Shown one piece after another: positions 1 to 12,960 of a DNA stretch of 64,000 nucleotides. A program made the translations under genes and the position numbers. Origin of the DNA: Glandiceps talaboti (Eukaryota; Hemichordata; Enteropneusta; Spengelidae); contig NC_135555.1 of assembly GCF_964340395.1 (NCBI RefSeq), forward strand, positions 3,768,001 to 3,832,000. Direction: 5' to 3'. The notes below the pieces were generated by a model. It saw only the letters and a list, made by a program, of their open reading frames with translations, searched no databases and had not been told where the DNA came from. Within the stretch, counting starts at the first letter, position 1. Each line of letters opens with the position of its first letter.

Positions 1-868
1 ACTACTTATATCTATGACATCATACCACTACTTACACCTGTGACATCATACCACTACTTATACCTGTGACATCATACCACTACTTATACCTGTGACATCA
101 TACCACTACTTAAATCTATGACATCATACCACTACTTATACCTGTGACATCATACCACTACTTAAATCTATGACATCATACCACTACTTATACCTGACAT
201 CATACCACTACTTATATCTTTGACATCATACCACTACTTATATCTATGACATCATACCACTACTTATATCTGTGACATCATACCACTACTTATACCTGTG
301 ACATCATACCACTACTTATATCTATGACATCATACCACTACTTATACCTGTGACATCATATCACTACTTATATCTATGACATCATACCACTACTTATATC
401 TATGACATCATACCACTACTTATAGCTGTGACATCATACCACTACTTATATCTATGACATCATACCACTACTTATACCTGTGACATCATACCACTACTTA
501 TATCTATGACATCATACCACTACTTATATCTATGACATCATACCACTACTTATATCTATGACATCATACCACTACTTATATCTATGACATCACACCACTA
601 CTTATATCTATGACATCACACCACTACTTATATCTATGACATCATACCACTACTTATATCTATGATATCATACCACTACTTATACCTGTGACATCACACC
701 ACTACTTATAACTATGACATTACACCACTACTTATATCTATGACATCATACCACTACTTATACCTGTGACATCATACCACTACTTAAATCTATGAAATCA
801 TACCACTACTTATATCTATGACATCATACCACTACTTATATCTATGACATCATACCACTACTTATATA
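1..868. repeat. 26-bp tandem satellite, truncated by the left window edge
   Basis: About 33 head-to-tail copies of a 26-bp unit, roughly ccactacttatatctatgac followed by atcata, run from base 1 to about 868. Copies differ mainly at the tatatct/tacctgt/taaatct position, and one copy near 190 is shortened. The array enters the window already in progress, so its full length is unknown. No reading frame of interest. Confidence 0.95.
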
Positions 869-929
869 TAAAAAAAGCACTGATGATTAATTGAAGTTTC
901 GATTATATTAAAGTAAACTCTATTACTGT
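869..929. other. AT-rich spacer between two arrays
   Basis: Short AT-rich sequence between the 26-bp and 77-bp arrays. Nothing recognisable. Confidence 0.5.
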
Positions 930-1330
930 GAACACTTCATTATATAAAAACCCTTTCATGTCCCTGAAACATACATTTCCAATAAAGTATATACTTTACT
1001 ATAATGAACAGTTCACTATAACAAACACCCTTTCATGTCTCCTAAACATACATTTCCAATAAAGTACATACTTTACTATAATGAACAGTTCACTATAACA
1101 AACACCCTTTCATGTCTCCTAAACATACATTTCCAATAAAGTACATACTTTACTATAATGAACAGTTCACTATAACAAACACTCTTTCATGTCTCCTAAA
1201 CATACATTTCCAATAAAGTACATACTTTACTATAATGAACAGTTCAAACACTCCTTCATGTCTCCTAAACATACATATCCAATAAAGTACACGCTGCACT
1301 ACAAATGAACAGTTCTATAACAAACCTTTT
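930..1330. repeat. 77-bp tandem repeat, about 5 copies
   Basis: Units share ttcactataacaaacaccc, then a tttcatgtctcctaaacat block, then ccaataaagtacatacttta. The block gttcactata recurs at 1011 and 1088, giving a 77-bp period. The first and last copies are diverged or shortened. Each unit carries an AATAAA on the plus strand, with no sign of a gene. Confidence 0.9.
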
Positions 1331-2289
1331 CCAATATTATCTCCTGACAAGTCTGTATAGTCAGATGGTATATTGAATGATTTTTATTGAATTTATATCT
1401 GACAAGTTCAGTTTTTTTTACTTTAACTTTTACATCAGAACCAAAATACAAAGTATACTGGTAAACAATAATGTTGTAAAATACATATCTTTCATGTCAT
1501 ACAATTCATCAATATTACTATCAATAACATTATGACAATTTACAATTATCAGTACATTTACGACTTGACAGATAAGACTCTTTAATGAAATTCAATAAGT
1601 TGAAAGTACAGTGTTTGAGTGATATTAATCTGACCATGATATTTACAGATATGTATATTTCAATCTTAGTAATTACATGGCTAAAAGTGAAATGTTGATT
1701 GATTCCTGGGAAGTAGACATCAGTTTGTTTTCACAATTCACATATTTATTACTGTATGTCATATCATAGACTTATAATTCAATTGATCCTTGTACAAATA
1801 GAAAGTTTCCAGAAAAGGATTTTTTTCTCAGTGAACAACCCTCTTTGAAAAGAGATGCATGCAGACAAATGATCCGAGACTTATTATGGATAATAATACC
1901 TAATAAAGTTTCTCATTCCAGGATTACAAGAATTGGTTAAATTTTCAACAGCAAATGACAAAGTTATATCTTCATGAGGTTGGGGTAGGGTGTTTTCAAT
2001 GGTTTCTATATATGTAAAATATTAGGGATAATTAGCTTCCTGCTGATATTTCAAAAATAAAATTTTAACACAATTAAGCTATATGTAGTTTTATTACTGG
2101 TACATGATTTTTATTTCGAAATATTGGCATCATTTATTTATCTGTCTGCATAGACAGGAATTATCTCTTTATTTGTGTCACATGTGGTAGTATATGACAA
2201 AAGAATGAAAGGGGATGTAACTTTTGGAGGTTTTGATTGATGGAACATCATTCACTCACACGTAGTTGATGGTATTAGGTATTCGGTCT
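1331..2289. other. AT-rich non-coding stretch
   Basis: No open frame with codon-like composition, no RNA gene and no clear repeat. I see nothing supportable here. Confidence 0.5.
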
Positions 2290-2299
2290 TGGTTGGTTC

Positions 2300-2840
2300 A
2301 GTGGTATCCATTTGTTAACTTTGCAAAAGACAGTCACACTATTGTTTTTGCTGCTAGAGTGTGGTCATGGTTGCTATGCCCATTTGTGTTTATTTTTGAA
2401 TGCTCATTCCCTTCACTACCCCTTACCATTGTTATCTGGTGAAAGACACTATTGTTTGTTGTTGCTATGGGTGTGACCATGCATGGTTGCTATGCACATT
2501 TGTGTTTATTTTTGAATGCTCACTCCCTTCACTACCCCTTACCATTGTTATCTGGTGAAAGACACTATTGTTTGTTGTTGCTATGGGTGTGACCATGCAT
2601 GGTTGCTATGTACATTTGTGTTTATTTTTGCATGCTCATTCCCTTCACTACCCCTTACCATTGTTATCTGGTAAAAGACACTATTGTTTGTTGTTGCTAT
2701 GGGTGTGACCATGCATGGTTGCTATGAACATTTGTGTTTATATTTGCATGCTCATTCCCTTCACATACCCTTCATCTTATGAAAGACACTATTGTTTGGT
2801 GTTGGTTAGAGCATATATGCCAGGTTGCTTTGCACATGTG
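2300..2840. repeat. 116-bp tandem repeat, about 4-5 copies
   Basis: The block gtgtttatttt recurs at 2386, 2502, 2618 and 2734, an exact 116-bp period. A decayed copy lies near 2835. Units contain a ggttgctatg block and a ccttcactacccctta block. The 122-codon open frame starting at 2715 is built from this repeat and its decayed extension, so I do not call it a gene. Confidence 0.9.
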
Positions 2841-3208
2841 TTTATTTTTACATGCTCATTCACTTCACTACCCTTTACTCCTTTTTATGTGTGTGAAAAA
2901 CACTGGTATTTGGCTGTTACCGTTGGAGTGGCCATAGCTATAGGCACATCTATAGCAATTATGCTCATTCACTTGATTATCAATGCTTGTCAACTTTGGA
3001 AAGACTCTGGTGTTGCTATGGGCTTGGTTATGGTAGCTTTGGATAGTTGTGTCAATTTGTGCAGTTACAAACAGGTACTATAAAATGGCAGGTTGTCTTC
3101 TTTCAAAAACCAAAATCACTTTTTGGACCTAATTTGCATAACACTGATGAGTCATTTTTTCCATGAAATTTACAACTAGACATGAAAAGTAAATAACTTT
3201 TTACATAT

Positions 3209-3212
3209 GAAC

Positions 3213-3243
<31 letters not shown>

Positions 3244-3259
3244 CACACACATACATACA

Positions 3260-3292
<33 letters not shown>
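3209..3292. repeat. (ACAT)n microsatellite
   Basis: Tetranucleotide acat repeats interrupted by a short acacac run, followed by scattered cagacagaca near 3345. Confidence 0.95.
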
Positions 3293-3294
<2 letters not shown>

Positions 3295-3362
3295 GTGTTC
3301 ATGCACACTGACACAGATTGCAGTCAGTCTGACACAGACATACAGACAGACAGACATACACA

Positions 3363-5089
3363 CTACCATGACTAGAGTACAGCACCTCAGTCAGCGTAGT
3401 ACGTGGCAGGGTAAACTAACACACATAGACCTGGGCCATGCAGACAGGAACATCTGCAGGACTGGGCATTGTAACAAGGTTACACAACCTGAGGCTACAA
3501 CATCTCAATGCAAATTTTTATTAAAATACCAACTGTCCAACAAAAGCTCCATCAATTTTGTCATGGTTCTTTGAGTAGCTCACAGACATAATTAACAAAC
3601 AGGTATTAATATGACATACACACTCATTGTTGCCAGGGGCTAAATTTCCATCATATCTCATTTGCTGAGGAACTACAATGTTTACCTGTAGTCATTAAAA
3701 AAAAGATATATGGCATTTTTAATTAAACTGTCATGTCATCTGAAAGAGCAAGAAAATGCCTTAATGATGATTTTTTTCAATTTTATTTTTTCAAGGATCT
3801 TAAAGCTATTTCGATTTTTGTCCACAAAGATAACAATGATCACTTGGACAACAAACCAGTAATAATGATTGATAAGTTAATATATTAAGTAAAATACTTT
3901 AATTATGAGTACAACATGTCTTGCAGACATAGTAAAAGTACATGATACCTGACTTTTGTAAGAGTTTAATTTGCAACTTTACTCATGATTTCAGAAAGAG
4001 TTAAATTAGGCTGAATTTCGACAGGAAATAACCCTTCAAAAGTAATAAAAAATTGAAATTTTTGTGTACAGAAATTGTGACATCAACACAAGAATGATGA
4101 ACCACGATAAGTGTAATGATTTGTAAGCATGGATTAATGGTGTATCTTGATAGTATCAAGTGGATCGCTCTAAAATCATTCAAACATTAATTTTGACCAT
4201 AAGACCCTCCACCTATGTTTTGACCAACAATGATCCAACAAATTCTTTTGATTCTACAAAAGGAAGGTACAGGTAATGTTAAAAGGAGATTTGCCATTGT
4301 CTAGAAGACTCCAGCCATGGTATAAAGCCTCTATTCAATTTGGCATGTTTTTTTTTCATACATCATGTGTTTAGCTCCTGAATCTATATTACATACTGTG
4401 TTCATGTAGAGTTGTCATGGTAACAGTTATTTCTGATAAAAAAATATGCATCCACAGCTGTTTGGTCTTCAATACATATGTTGGTATGGATTTGGTTCTT
4501 TTTTATTGTTTTGTACAAAAGGTTTTATAAGCCAGTGTAACATATACCAGCAGCAGGGGTTGGTTTCATCAGAACTCTGCTATGAATTAAGCTCTATGTT
4601 GAAATCCTTTCCATAACAAAGTTATGACTATTGATTCCAGTTCCATCAGTCAGCCTTGGATACAAAACATTATGTCTAATAGTAACAAATTCAGTGGTGA
4701 GCAGCAGAAACATTGTACTAAACATTAATGCTAACATATTAGCTACAAAGGACATAATAAAGCTATATTCCAAAAGTATATCATGAGAAAATATATTGTC
4801 TCAAGTTCTGGAAAGATGCTGTTGAACATCTATCAAAAAGGCAACATACAAGACATATGACATCTTGTAAGACAATATACCACCTGAAGAAGGCTGGGTG
4901 ATTTAGTAGAAATATCCTAGGTAAATTAATTATGCACTCTGTCTGAAACTGATACAAAATATGTGAATATATTATCAAATCAAATATAATTAGCTTGAAC
5001 ATACTGTATAATAAAAACTTCATGTAAACATATATTCATTTTGGGAAAGTAAAACTTTACTAATATGAAACTGTATGACCTAAATGTTT
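3363..5089. other. Non-coding stretch with one RFX-type X-box match
   Basis: Mostly AT-rich sequence. The 93-codon plus-strand frame at 3293-3574 starts inside the microsatellite and has no recognisable content. An imperfect palindrome, GTTGTCATGGTAAC at 4411-4424, resembles an RFX X-box. Confidence 0.4.
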
Positions 5090-5400
5090 GCATTTAGAAG
5101 TTTGTGAAATGGTCACAAAATATAAATCAGCTATATAAATATGCAACCTGTATATCATAATCTGTATAAAATAAAAGTATTTTATGTAAAATATGCACAT
5201 GTATGCAAAATCAGCTACATTCATAAAACTACCTGAAAAGCATAATCAGTTGGAAGTGTATGTAAAATATGCACAAATATATATGCAAATCAGCCAAATT
5301 CATATGCTTCCCTCGAAAAGCATAATCAGTTAGAAGTACTGTATATAAAATTGTCCCAAAACATAGTGTTATGCAAATTGGCTATATTAATATGTGACAA
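5090..5400. repeat. Degenerate tandem repeat, about 80 bp
   Basis: cataatcagttggaagt at 5241 and cataatcagttagaagt at 5321 are 80 bp apart. Flanking atgcaaat-cagc-attcat blocks recur around them. Copies are strongly diverged. Confidence 0.6.
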
Positions 5401-7867
5401 TCTATATTAATAATTGTGATCTGGTCAACAAAAGTGATACATCCCTTAAAATACACACACATCTGCTGTGTAATAATACATAAATATGTATAGCCTGCAG
5501 CACTTTTGTACACATTATAGCAGAAAATTGAAAGGAACATTTTCTATGAGAATTAATTTCTGCTATGACTATGGATACATATTTATTATTCCATTTACTT
5601 ATACCGGTAATAGCATTCTCACAAATACATGTCCTAACTCTCCCTGACAACACGATTTAGTGGTTTTAATCCCTAGCTATTTGGGGTGTGCACATTTGTG
5701 GAAATCTATCATCACAAATACCAATTTACATAATTTGTATTTAGAAAAAAAGCCAGGATGTTCTCTTCAGGAGGACAGAATTATTAAAAGAGCTGTCATT
5801 GCCCTGGGTGTGTATTTCACAGCATTACCCAGTCGACGTAGTTACTTTAATTTTAAGCACTGACTCAAGAAAAAAGGGGCACTTTGTGACAAAATGACAA
5901 AAACTAGATGTAACATGTTGTCTGGCTGTCTGTTGAAAGGCAACATAACTGCCACAAGGCATGGTGGTAATAAAAATGGGCAGTGATATGTGCTGATCAA
6001 TGGCTTGTTCATCAACTCCAATACACCAACAACTTTTATTGGTCGTTATTTATCACAATACCCTATTATGCACCTGTGGGCAGAAAACATAGGTGAAAGT
6101 GATAGATCAACATAAAGGGAGGGACAAATGCATTTCAATAGTTATGGTCAGCAACTCTGAGTCAAGGTCAGTGAGTGGGGGTCGGGCCGGACAGCCACCG
6201 ACTACCATTAGCTGTACCCTGCCTATAAACTCTTGTGGGAATTGCTTTATAACCATGTCTCGTTACCCATAACGTGAAAACGAACCGTAACTTTTGTTAT
6301 TTCTTTTCATTTTATGCATCAGTCATGTAATGAGTGAACAGATCTACCAAACCATGTGAAAACTAATTTGCTCGTTCCAATTAGTACATCAGTGGTTGAT
6401 GAATTATCTAATTGTATGAAGAATACTTGAATTTCATTTTAAGTATGTTGATATTATAGTAACTGATAGGCTCTATGCAAGTAAAAATATTCATCTATTG
6501 CTGCATTTGAAAGAAAATTGAATATTTCATGTCTATTTTGTCTAATATTTGCAAATATGAATTGAAAATCTAAACTTAGCTGATTGAAAGTGTCAAATTA
6601 ATAAAATTGATGGTAATTGAATAAGATATAGCAGTAAATTAATTAGTAATATCAATAATATTGCTGTTCTATAGTATAATTCATTAACTTAAAGTATATT
6701 TGCAAATACTTTCCAATATTTGAACAAAGGAAGCAACATGATCACATTTATCATTAAAGAAAACTGTAAGATGTACGATTATGAATATTTGACAAATGGA
6801 AAGAAAAACTATCTCTGAATCTATATAAAATTGGCTAGTTTCAGTGATGTGCTCATTTGTTATCAGAGAGCATGATAAAATAGAAATAGGAAAGCTTATA
6901 TTATACGTTGTTTTCTATTATTTTCAGAATTTATTTGCTTTCTATGACTTTGAAAAATTAATGTGAAAATTTTTTACCATGTGACAAAATAATACATTAC
7001 TTTGTTGGCACAATTTAGTTGTTGTAAGAATGGTAACTATTAACAAGCAAAATAAATTGTTATCATATCTTGATTTTGAAGCAGTTTCCAATATTAGCAG
7101 ATGTTCCACTAGGTTTATATATTATTCACTTTTATCGTTTGATATAACTTAGTTGTATTTCTGCCTAAAATATATTTATATTTTTCAGTTTTTTGGTGGA
7201 AAATCAGGCAACAGCAAATGGCAGTTTATTACAACAGCAGAATTTTACATGATGATGATTTTTACCGTAAATATGTCATGTAAATTGTGAAAAAGTGAAT
7301 AAGACAATGCAGCAAATATGTAATTGCAAAAGGAGAAACTTCCTCAAATAGAACAAAATATTTGTAACGTTGATACCAAAGAAAATATCATGATAAACAC
7401 TACAAATATAAAACAGTATAACAATACTCATACAAGCAATATTTAATACATAAATTATTCATTTTTTCAACTGTCATTATTTTCACATTTTTTTGTAAAT
7501 GATCTTTCTATAAAGCTGGAACCCACCTTGGATAACCAATGTACACAAAATTTTAGGAGTTTGTGATGATTTTGGTTGATAAAATGATACTTGCGTTCAC
7601 TTATTACAATCCTTTTAATCTTTAAAATCTAAGATATTTTGGAATGTAAGATTCATATATCTTTTTATAATGACTTGATTTCAAGATGACACTGGTGATG
7701 CTATCAATCATGTATTGATGATTCACTCACACCAGCCTTGTTAAATGCATGTCTAAAATTGGTTATTTGTACTCTATATCTGAATATGAGTGATATTTTT
7801 GGGGAAAATTTATTTCCTATATTTTATAATAACCTTAATTCATGCAAATAAATTTGGAAATTTGTTG
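5401..7867. other. AT-rich non-coding stretch
   Basis: Apart from a slightly GC-richer patch at about 6165-6290, the sequence is AT-rich with stops in all frames. No gene, RNA or repeat that I can support. Confidence 0.5.
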
Positions 7868-8095
7868 AATGGTCGCTACTGAACAGCACCTAAGTGTCCT
7901 AATGTTGTAGAAGCAGGAGGAAACTGGAGTACCCAGATAAAACCTGAATTGTTTGGTAGGGTGCAAACTGAGCATTACCCTTCTTATATACAGACCTGGT
8001 TAAATTTTAATCATACCCAGGCCATGCTTGCCGAGTTTTGAACCCAGACAGCAGAGGTAAAAGGCATACGAGCTAACCACTTGGCTACTGACAAA
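7868..8095 (-). mobile_element. tRNA-derived SINE, minus strand
   Basis: Read on the minus strand, the element begins near 8092 with a Pol III A-box-like TAGCCAAGTGG (8077-8087). It continues with a B-box-like GGGTTCAAAACTC (8033-8045). A tRNA-unrelated body follows that includes TACTCCAGTTTCCTCCTGC. This A-box/B-box spacing and head-body layout is that of tRNA-derived SINEs. Boundaries are approximate. A related plus-strand copy lies at 10905-11090. Confidence 0.75.
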
Positions 8096-9589
8096 CCATT
8101 TGAAATAATTTAGGAAAGGAATTATATAAAAATATGTCTGCAGGCCTACAATAAAAAAGATTACCAAATTCAGAAGAAATACAACAATGCATAATATTTT
8201 TATGACAATAATTAATTCTTATCCATGTAATAATTGAACTGTGGAGTTAATAAAAAATGTTAACAATATTTTTCTTTTAAACTGATAAATTTTTGAATGT
8301 TGTATCTTTAGAACATGTTACAAGGTTTGCTATACTGCAGCACTACAGGGTTAAAAAAACAAGGTACTGCGTATTCATGTGCGACTTGTTTGTGAGCGTT
8401 AAACCGAGAGTATCTGGTATCGCTTGTACTATTTTTAAACACGGCGCATTCAACAGGTGAATAGAATTGCTAAAGAATGTTAAAACGAGAAGCAGAACAC
8501 GGTACATATAATATGCCATAAACACACCGCTATTAGTCTGGGTTGCAATTTGAATCATCATGTGATGTCATTAGACACAGGGTGACCTAAGCTCAGACTG
8601 TCTGGCACTCCTGCATCTACCATAACACTTCTATTGTATGCTGTTGCCATGACAAAAATCTTTAACCAGCGCTTTTATCATTTGATTGGCAGGACATTCT
8701 ACATTTGAATCTAATAACAAGTAAAAGGGGAATGTTTGTTAGAATTGAAATCATGGAAACCATATTCTGTACAAAAACATGTGGTTTCCAATTTTATTAC
8801 TATTGGAGGTATTGAAATAGAGGCTTGACGGTTGTTCCAGCCTCATTAAAAAGAAATAGGGCAGGTGAAAATATTTTCTGTGACATCATGTCTGGGTACA
8901 CGCTGACATTACAATGAGTTATGTATTATAAAGTAGTTCCGCTTAAAACATTTTCCAAGAAATGGGATAAATATATCAATATAACATATGGATCTACCCT
9001 GTTGGCAAATGATTTGAAATAATATTAAACCATATGTCAAACTTGACAAAATGAAAAATTCTTCATTGAATGGTATATGAGTATAGTTTTTGCTGATAAT
9101 ATTTAGTAATCTCAGTTTTTGCTGACAGTTATTGGGTATTATTAAAAAAGACAATATAGTGAGCTGGGCTGAGAGTAAATGAGAAAAAAATGTGACAATA
9201 TAGCGGATCTGGGCCAGCAGTAAATGAGATATTTGTGAACTTTGCATAATATCAAACAATAAGGAAAATGTACGTTTATATTGTTCAATATGGATTGAAA
9301 ACACACTTTGACATATATTGATTGCTATACTATTTGGACAATCTGGCATTTTCAGCATTCATCATGCTATTGATTTTTTCGGATCAACTTTTCTACAGAC
9401 AGACTGACAGACAGACAGCTGTGAACTTACTGAATGGCTTATATTTGTGTCTCGTACATATTTTAACACAGTTTTTTATTTCTTTTATGATAACAATGTT
9501 TCCTTTGAATATACACAAAATTACAGTTCTCATGAATTTACTGCATGATAGTGTTACAGATATTTTTCAGCACTATGTAAATTTACAGA
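8096..9589. other. Non-coding stretch with two unsupported minus-strand open frames
   Basis: A 72-codon minus frame (8343-8561) has an N-terminal hydrophobic run (MYRVLLLVLTFF). A 149-codon AT-rich minus frame (8909-9358) also occurs. Neither has recognisable domains, and the second lies over short diverged duplications near 9170 and 9200. I do not call either a gene. Confidence 0.4.
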
Positions 9590-9990
9590 TTCTTATTAAT
9601 ATTGGTATGCTAATGAAACGTTGTGTAAATTTACTGCTTGTTATTAATAAGGATATGCTAATGAAACGTTATGTAAATGTACTGCTTGTTATTAATATTG
9701 GTATGCTAATGAATAATTATGTAATAATTATGTAAATGTTCTGATTGTTATTGATATTGGTACACTAATATGAATAATTATGTAAATGTACTGCTTGTTA
9801 TTAATATTGGTATGCTAATGAAACGTTATGTAAATGTACTGATTGTTATTGATATTGGTACGCTAATATGAATAATTATGTAAATTAACTGCTTGTCATT
9901 AATATTGGTATGCTAAAATAATTATGTAAATTTACTCCTTGTTATTAATATCAGTATGCTAATGAAACTCTATGAGTAACAACATAAATG
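9590..9990. repeat. 48/59-bp tandem repeat, about 8 copies
   Basis: Units of the form ggtatgctaatgaaacgtta then tgtaaatgtactgcttgtta. Neighbouring copies are 48 bp apart at first (tatgc at 9606, 9654, 9702) and then about 59 bp apart (9761), so two length variants are interleaved. Confidence 0.85.
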
Positions 9991-10171
9991 GCACCAAATA
10001 TGCAAATAAGGTGTCAACTGTCAGAAAATGTCTGATAAACAAACCAAAATCATTTATCTTTTTTTAATGGTGTGCACTTATGCATGCATTTATAACAATG
10101 CTAAACCAAAATGGAGAGATTATATTTGTTCATGAGTAATGACCATTTATATATAAAGTACAAACACCATA

Positions 10172-10372
10172 TTGATATGCAAATCAAGCAATTAATATGC
10201 ACATATTTCCTTTACAAACTTGTTACTAGAATGTGTTTGTTGATATTCAAACCAAGCTCTAGGATTGTATTTGTTAATATGCAAACCCAGCTAATTAATA
10301 TGCATATTATTCCTTTACAAACTTGTTGCTAGAATTATGCAAACCAAGCTAATTAATATGCATATGCATGAA
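10172..10372. repeat. Degenerate repeat with aatatgca-rich units
   Basis: Blocks atgcaaaccaagctaatta-atatgcat and cctttacaaacttgtt recur about four times with gaps and point changes. Confidence 0.7.
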
Positions 10373-10904
10373 CATACACTACAACTTATTATTCAGTATA
10401 TTTCAAAACTACTTTGTTCAAGTCTGAGTTGTTTCATGATGAAACAGTTTAATAGTCTGATAGATAGACAGCTGACAACTCCATTAGTTCCATCTATTCT
10501 AGGCTCACCTGATAACTAAAAAACCAACAACTTAACTTCATTGTTTTCCCAGTTTCCAGTTACACAATGCATCAATGTCCTCTTGTCCATTTTGAAATTC
10601 AACTCCTCTCATTACTAGAGTGTAGTGTTCCACAAATGAAACTTGATAGTACCTCTAGTATATAATACATCATTTAGGTAAAACCAATATCATTCAACAC
10701 TAGTCATCTAATAATTTCCTGCTAGAACATTTCCATATATACATCTATCATTTTTCCAGACATGTTGGAACCGTACCAATGGCTAGTGTGATAACTACAA
10801 GGATCAATTTCAACTTGTACATTTTATTTGTGAATTAGGTTGTCTACAGACATTTGATAGCTGCTAGCACATCTTGACATTAAAGAAAGACACAAAGAAG
10901 ACTA
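10373..10904. other. Non-coding spacer before a SINE
   Basis: No gene or repeat recognised. Confidence 0.5.
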
Positions 10905-11090
10905 TGATGTCAGTGGTCAAGTGGTTAGTTCATTTTCCACCTTACCACTCACTGCATTGTGGGTTTGAACTCGCCCGGTGCTGGCTGGGTTTCATTAAAA
11001 ATTAACCAGGTTTTTAAGTTAAGAAGGATTATACCCACTTTGACCCTGCCAAATAATGCAGGTTTTCTACCATATGCTACCATACAATTG
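10905..11090 (+). mobile_element. tRNA-derived SINE, plus strand
   Basis: A-box-like TGGTCAAGTGG at 10914-10924 and B-box-like GGGTTTGAACTC at 10961-10972 are separated by a tRNA-like distance. The body includes taaccaggtttt and aagaaggattatacccac, which matches the order and sequence type of the minus-strand SINE at 7868-8095 (aaccaggtc, ataagaagggtaa). The two look like members of one family. The 3' boundary is approximate. Confidence 0.75.
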
Positions 11091-11506
11091 GATTAAGTTT
11101 TTACTCATTATAAAGTGGGTTTTTTTTTTAAGTTATTAAAATTAATAATATACAACATTCTATATATGAATACGCTGACATGCCTATTCTTGTCTTTTGT
11201 AATAATATCATATGTAATAGTAAGAGTTGTTTATTATTGTGACGTGAATATATATTTACAAATTATCAATGAAAAGAACAGAAAGTTTATACATCACTCA
11301 GTCCATCTGGCTTATTGGTCACTATGAAATTAAATATTAACTGATCTAATCATGACTTTCAACAAAGAATTTTTTTTTAATTAATAGAAAAAAATTCATC
11401 TGACAGCTCTTTTAAGAGAATTTAAGTCTCACATAAACTTAGCAAGCAAAATGTCTTTACTTTACTGAACACCCTCTGAATCTTTCCTCTGAGTTCAAGA
11501 GTGTGA
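11091..11506. other. AT-rich spacer
   Basis: Nothing recognised. Several A/T homopolymer runs. Confidence 0.5.
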
Positions 11507-12022
11507 TACAGGTATGCATGACGGCCAGTACAGGTATGCATGATGGCCAATACAGGTATGCATGATGGCCAATACAGGTATGCATGATGGCCAATACAGG
11601 TATGCATGATGGCCAATACAGGTATGAATGATGGACAGCACAGGTATGAATGATGGAATGATGGCCAATACAGGTATGAATGATGGCTACAGGTATGAAT
11701 GATGGTAAATACAGGTGTGAATGATGGACAATACAGGTATGAATGATGGCCAATACAGGTATGAATGATGGCTAATACATGTATGAATTATGGACAGTAC
11801 AGGTATGAATGATGGCCAATACAGGTATGAATGATGGACAGTACAGGTATGAATGATGGCCAATACAGGTATGAATGATGGCTAATACAGGTATGAATGA
11901 TGGCCAATACAGGTGTGAATGATGGACAATACAGGTATGAATGATGGCCAATGCAGGTATGAATGATGGTCAGTACAAGTATGAATGATGGACAGTACAG
12001 GTATGAATGATGGACAGTACAC
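11507..12022. repeat. 22-bp tandem repeat, about 23 copies
   Basis: Unit tacaggtatgaatgatggcc plus aa, with variants gcatgatgg in the first five copies, atggacagt and atggctaat. Most units carry CAG/GTATG on the plus strand, a splice-donor-like string. Minus-strand open frames across it (translating as repeated HTCIGHHS-like motifs) are repeat artefacts. Confidence 0.95.
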
Positions 12023-12765
12023 CATGCATATACAAATGTACTTCAATTCAACACAGGTCAGAAATCATTTATAACCTTCAAAGAATGTTCACTACATTAT
12101 GAGTACACACAAAATGGGAGTTATTTCAATTTTGGTTCTCAAAAAATATATATATTCAACAAGTTTAATCGTGAACTAAACCCAATGCAAGATTTGCAAT
12201 GTAAATTTACTTCCAATAGCGTGCCCTTTCCAGTGAAAGAATTTTGACTACAACAGAATTGTGTCTCAAAATGTTAACATTTTGTTTACAGCAGTGGTGT
12301 ATTTTTGTACGCCCACAAATGGCTCACCTGATTGGCTGCATGATCCACCTCAACCTCATTGTGTATTTCTATACACCTTCCTGGATAGTTTGTTTTATGT
12401 GCTGACTCTCAGTATACTGAACCTGAGACCTTGTTTTGTGGTCTGATATTGGACTGATAAACTGTGGAGTGGGAGGGGGTTAAATTTTACATGATGTCAA
12501 TTTGTTGTGTGAGGTTTGAGTTACAATGTGGGACAGTTCCTCTCACATAGGATAAAAAATATGTCTCTCTTGTGTCCCCCTGAGGCTCACATGGACACTT
12601 CATGCTATCCATTAAATTACACTGTATTAAAAATAGTTTCCCTTCTTCTCCAGCAACTATTTTTTAGTCAAAATGGAAATAATGAAACTCTTCTTAGAGA
12701 CTGTCAAATACTTCTAAACCCCCACCCCACCTTCACCATGATTGTCACAGCTACATCCATGTTGG
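12023..12765. other. Non-coding or unsupported stretch
   Basis: A plus-strand open frame at 12261-12446 (it includes TPTNGSPDWLHDPPQP) is followed by another at 12516-12827. I see no matching splice donors and do not recognise either product. Confidence 0.35.
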
Positions 12766-12960
12766 GCTACGTAAACTACACATTGTCAAATATTCCAGAC
12801 TATATTCCCCCCAACACACTATCATGATTGTGTCAGGTAAAGGAGCTACGTAAACTACACATTGTCAAATATTCCAGACTATATTCCCCCCAACACACTA
12901 TCATGATTGTCACAGCTATGTTCAGGTTGAAGCTACGTAAACTACACACTGTCTGCATTG
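12766..12960. repeat. 79/87-bp tandem repeat, 3 copies
   Basis: gctacgtaaactacaca recurs at 12766, 12845 and 12932. It is followed by ttgtcaaatattccagacta and a cccccaacacactatcatga block in the first two copies. Confidence 0.9.

Noticed and set aside
2715-3083. 122-codon plus-strand frame with hydrophobic segments
   Set aside because: Built mostly from the 116-bp repeat and its decayed end, with overlapping alternative frames.
8343-8561. 72-codon minus frame starting with a signal-peptide-like run
   Set aside because: No downstream continuation or homology that I can support.
8909-9358. 149-codon minus-strand open frame
   Set aside because: AT-rich composition, no domains, overlaps small local duplications. 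Fits chance in AT-rich DNA.
11422-11753. Minus-strand His/Cys-rich repeat frames
   Set aside because: Translation of the 22-bp minisatellite (22 is not a multiple of 3, so several frames look alike).
12261-12446. Plus-strand frame including TPTNGSPDWLHDPPQP
   Set aside because: No matching splice donor and no recognisable family. Could not be joined in phase to the exon at 14273.
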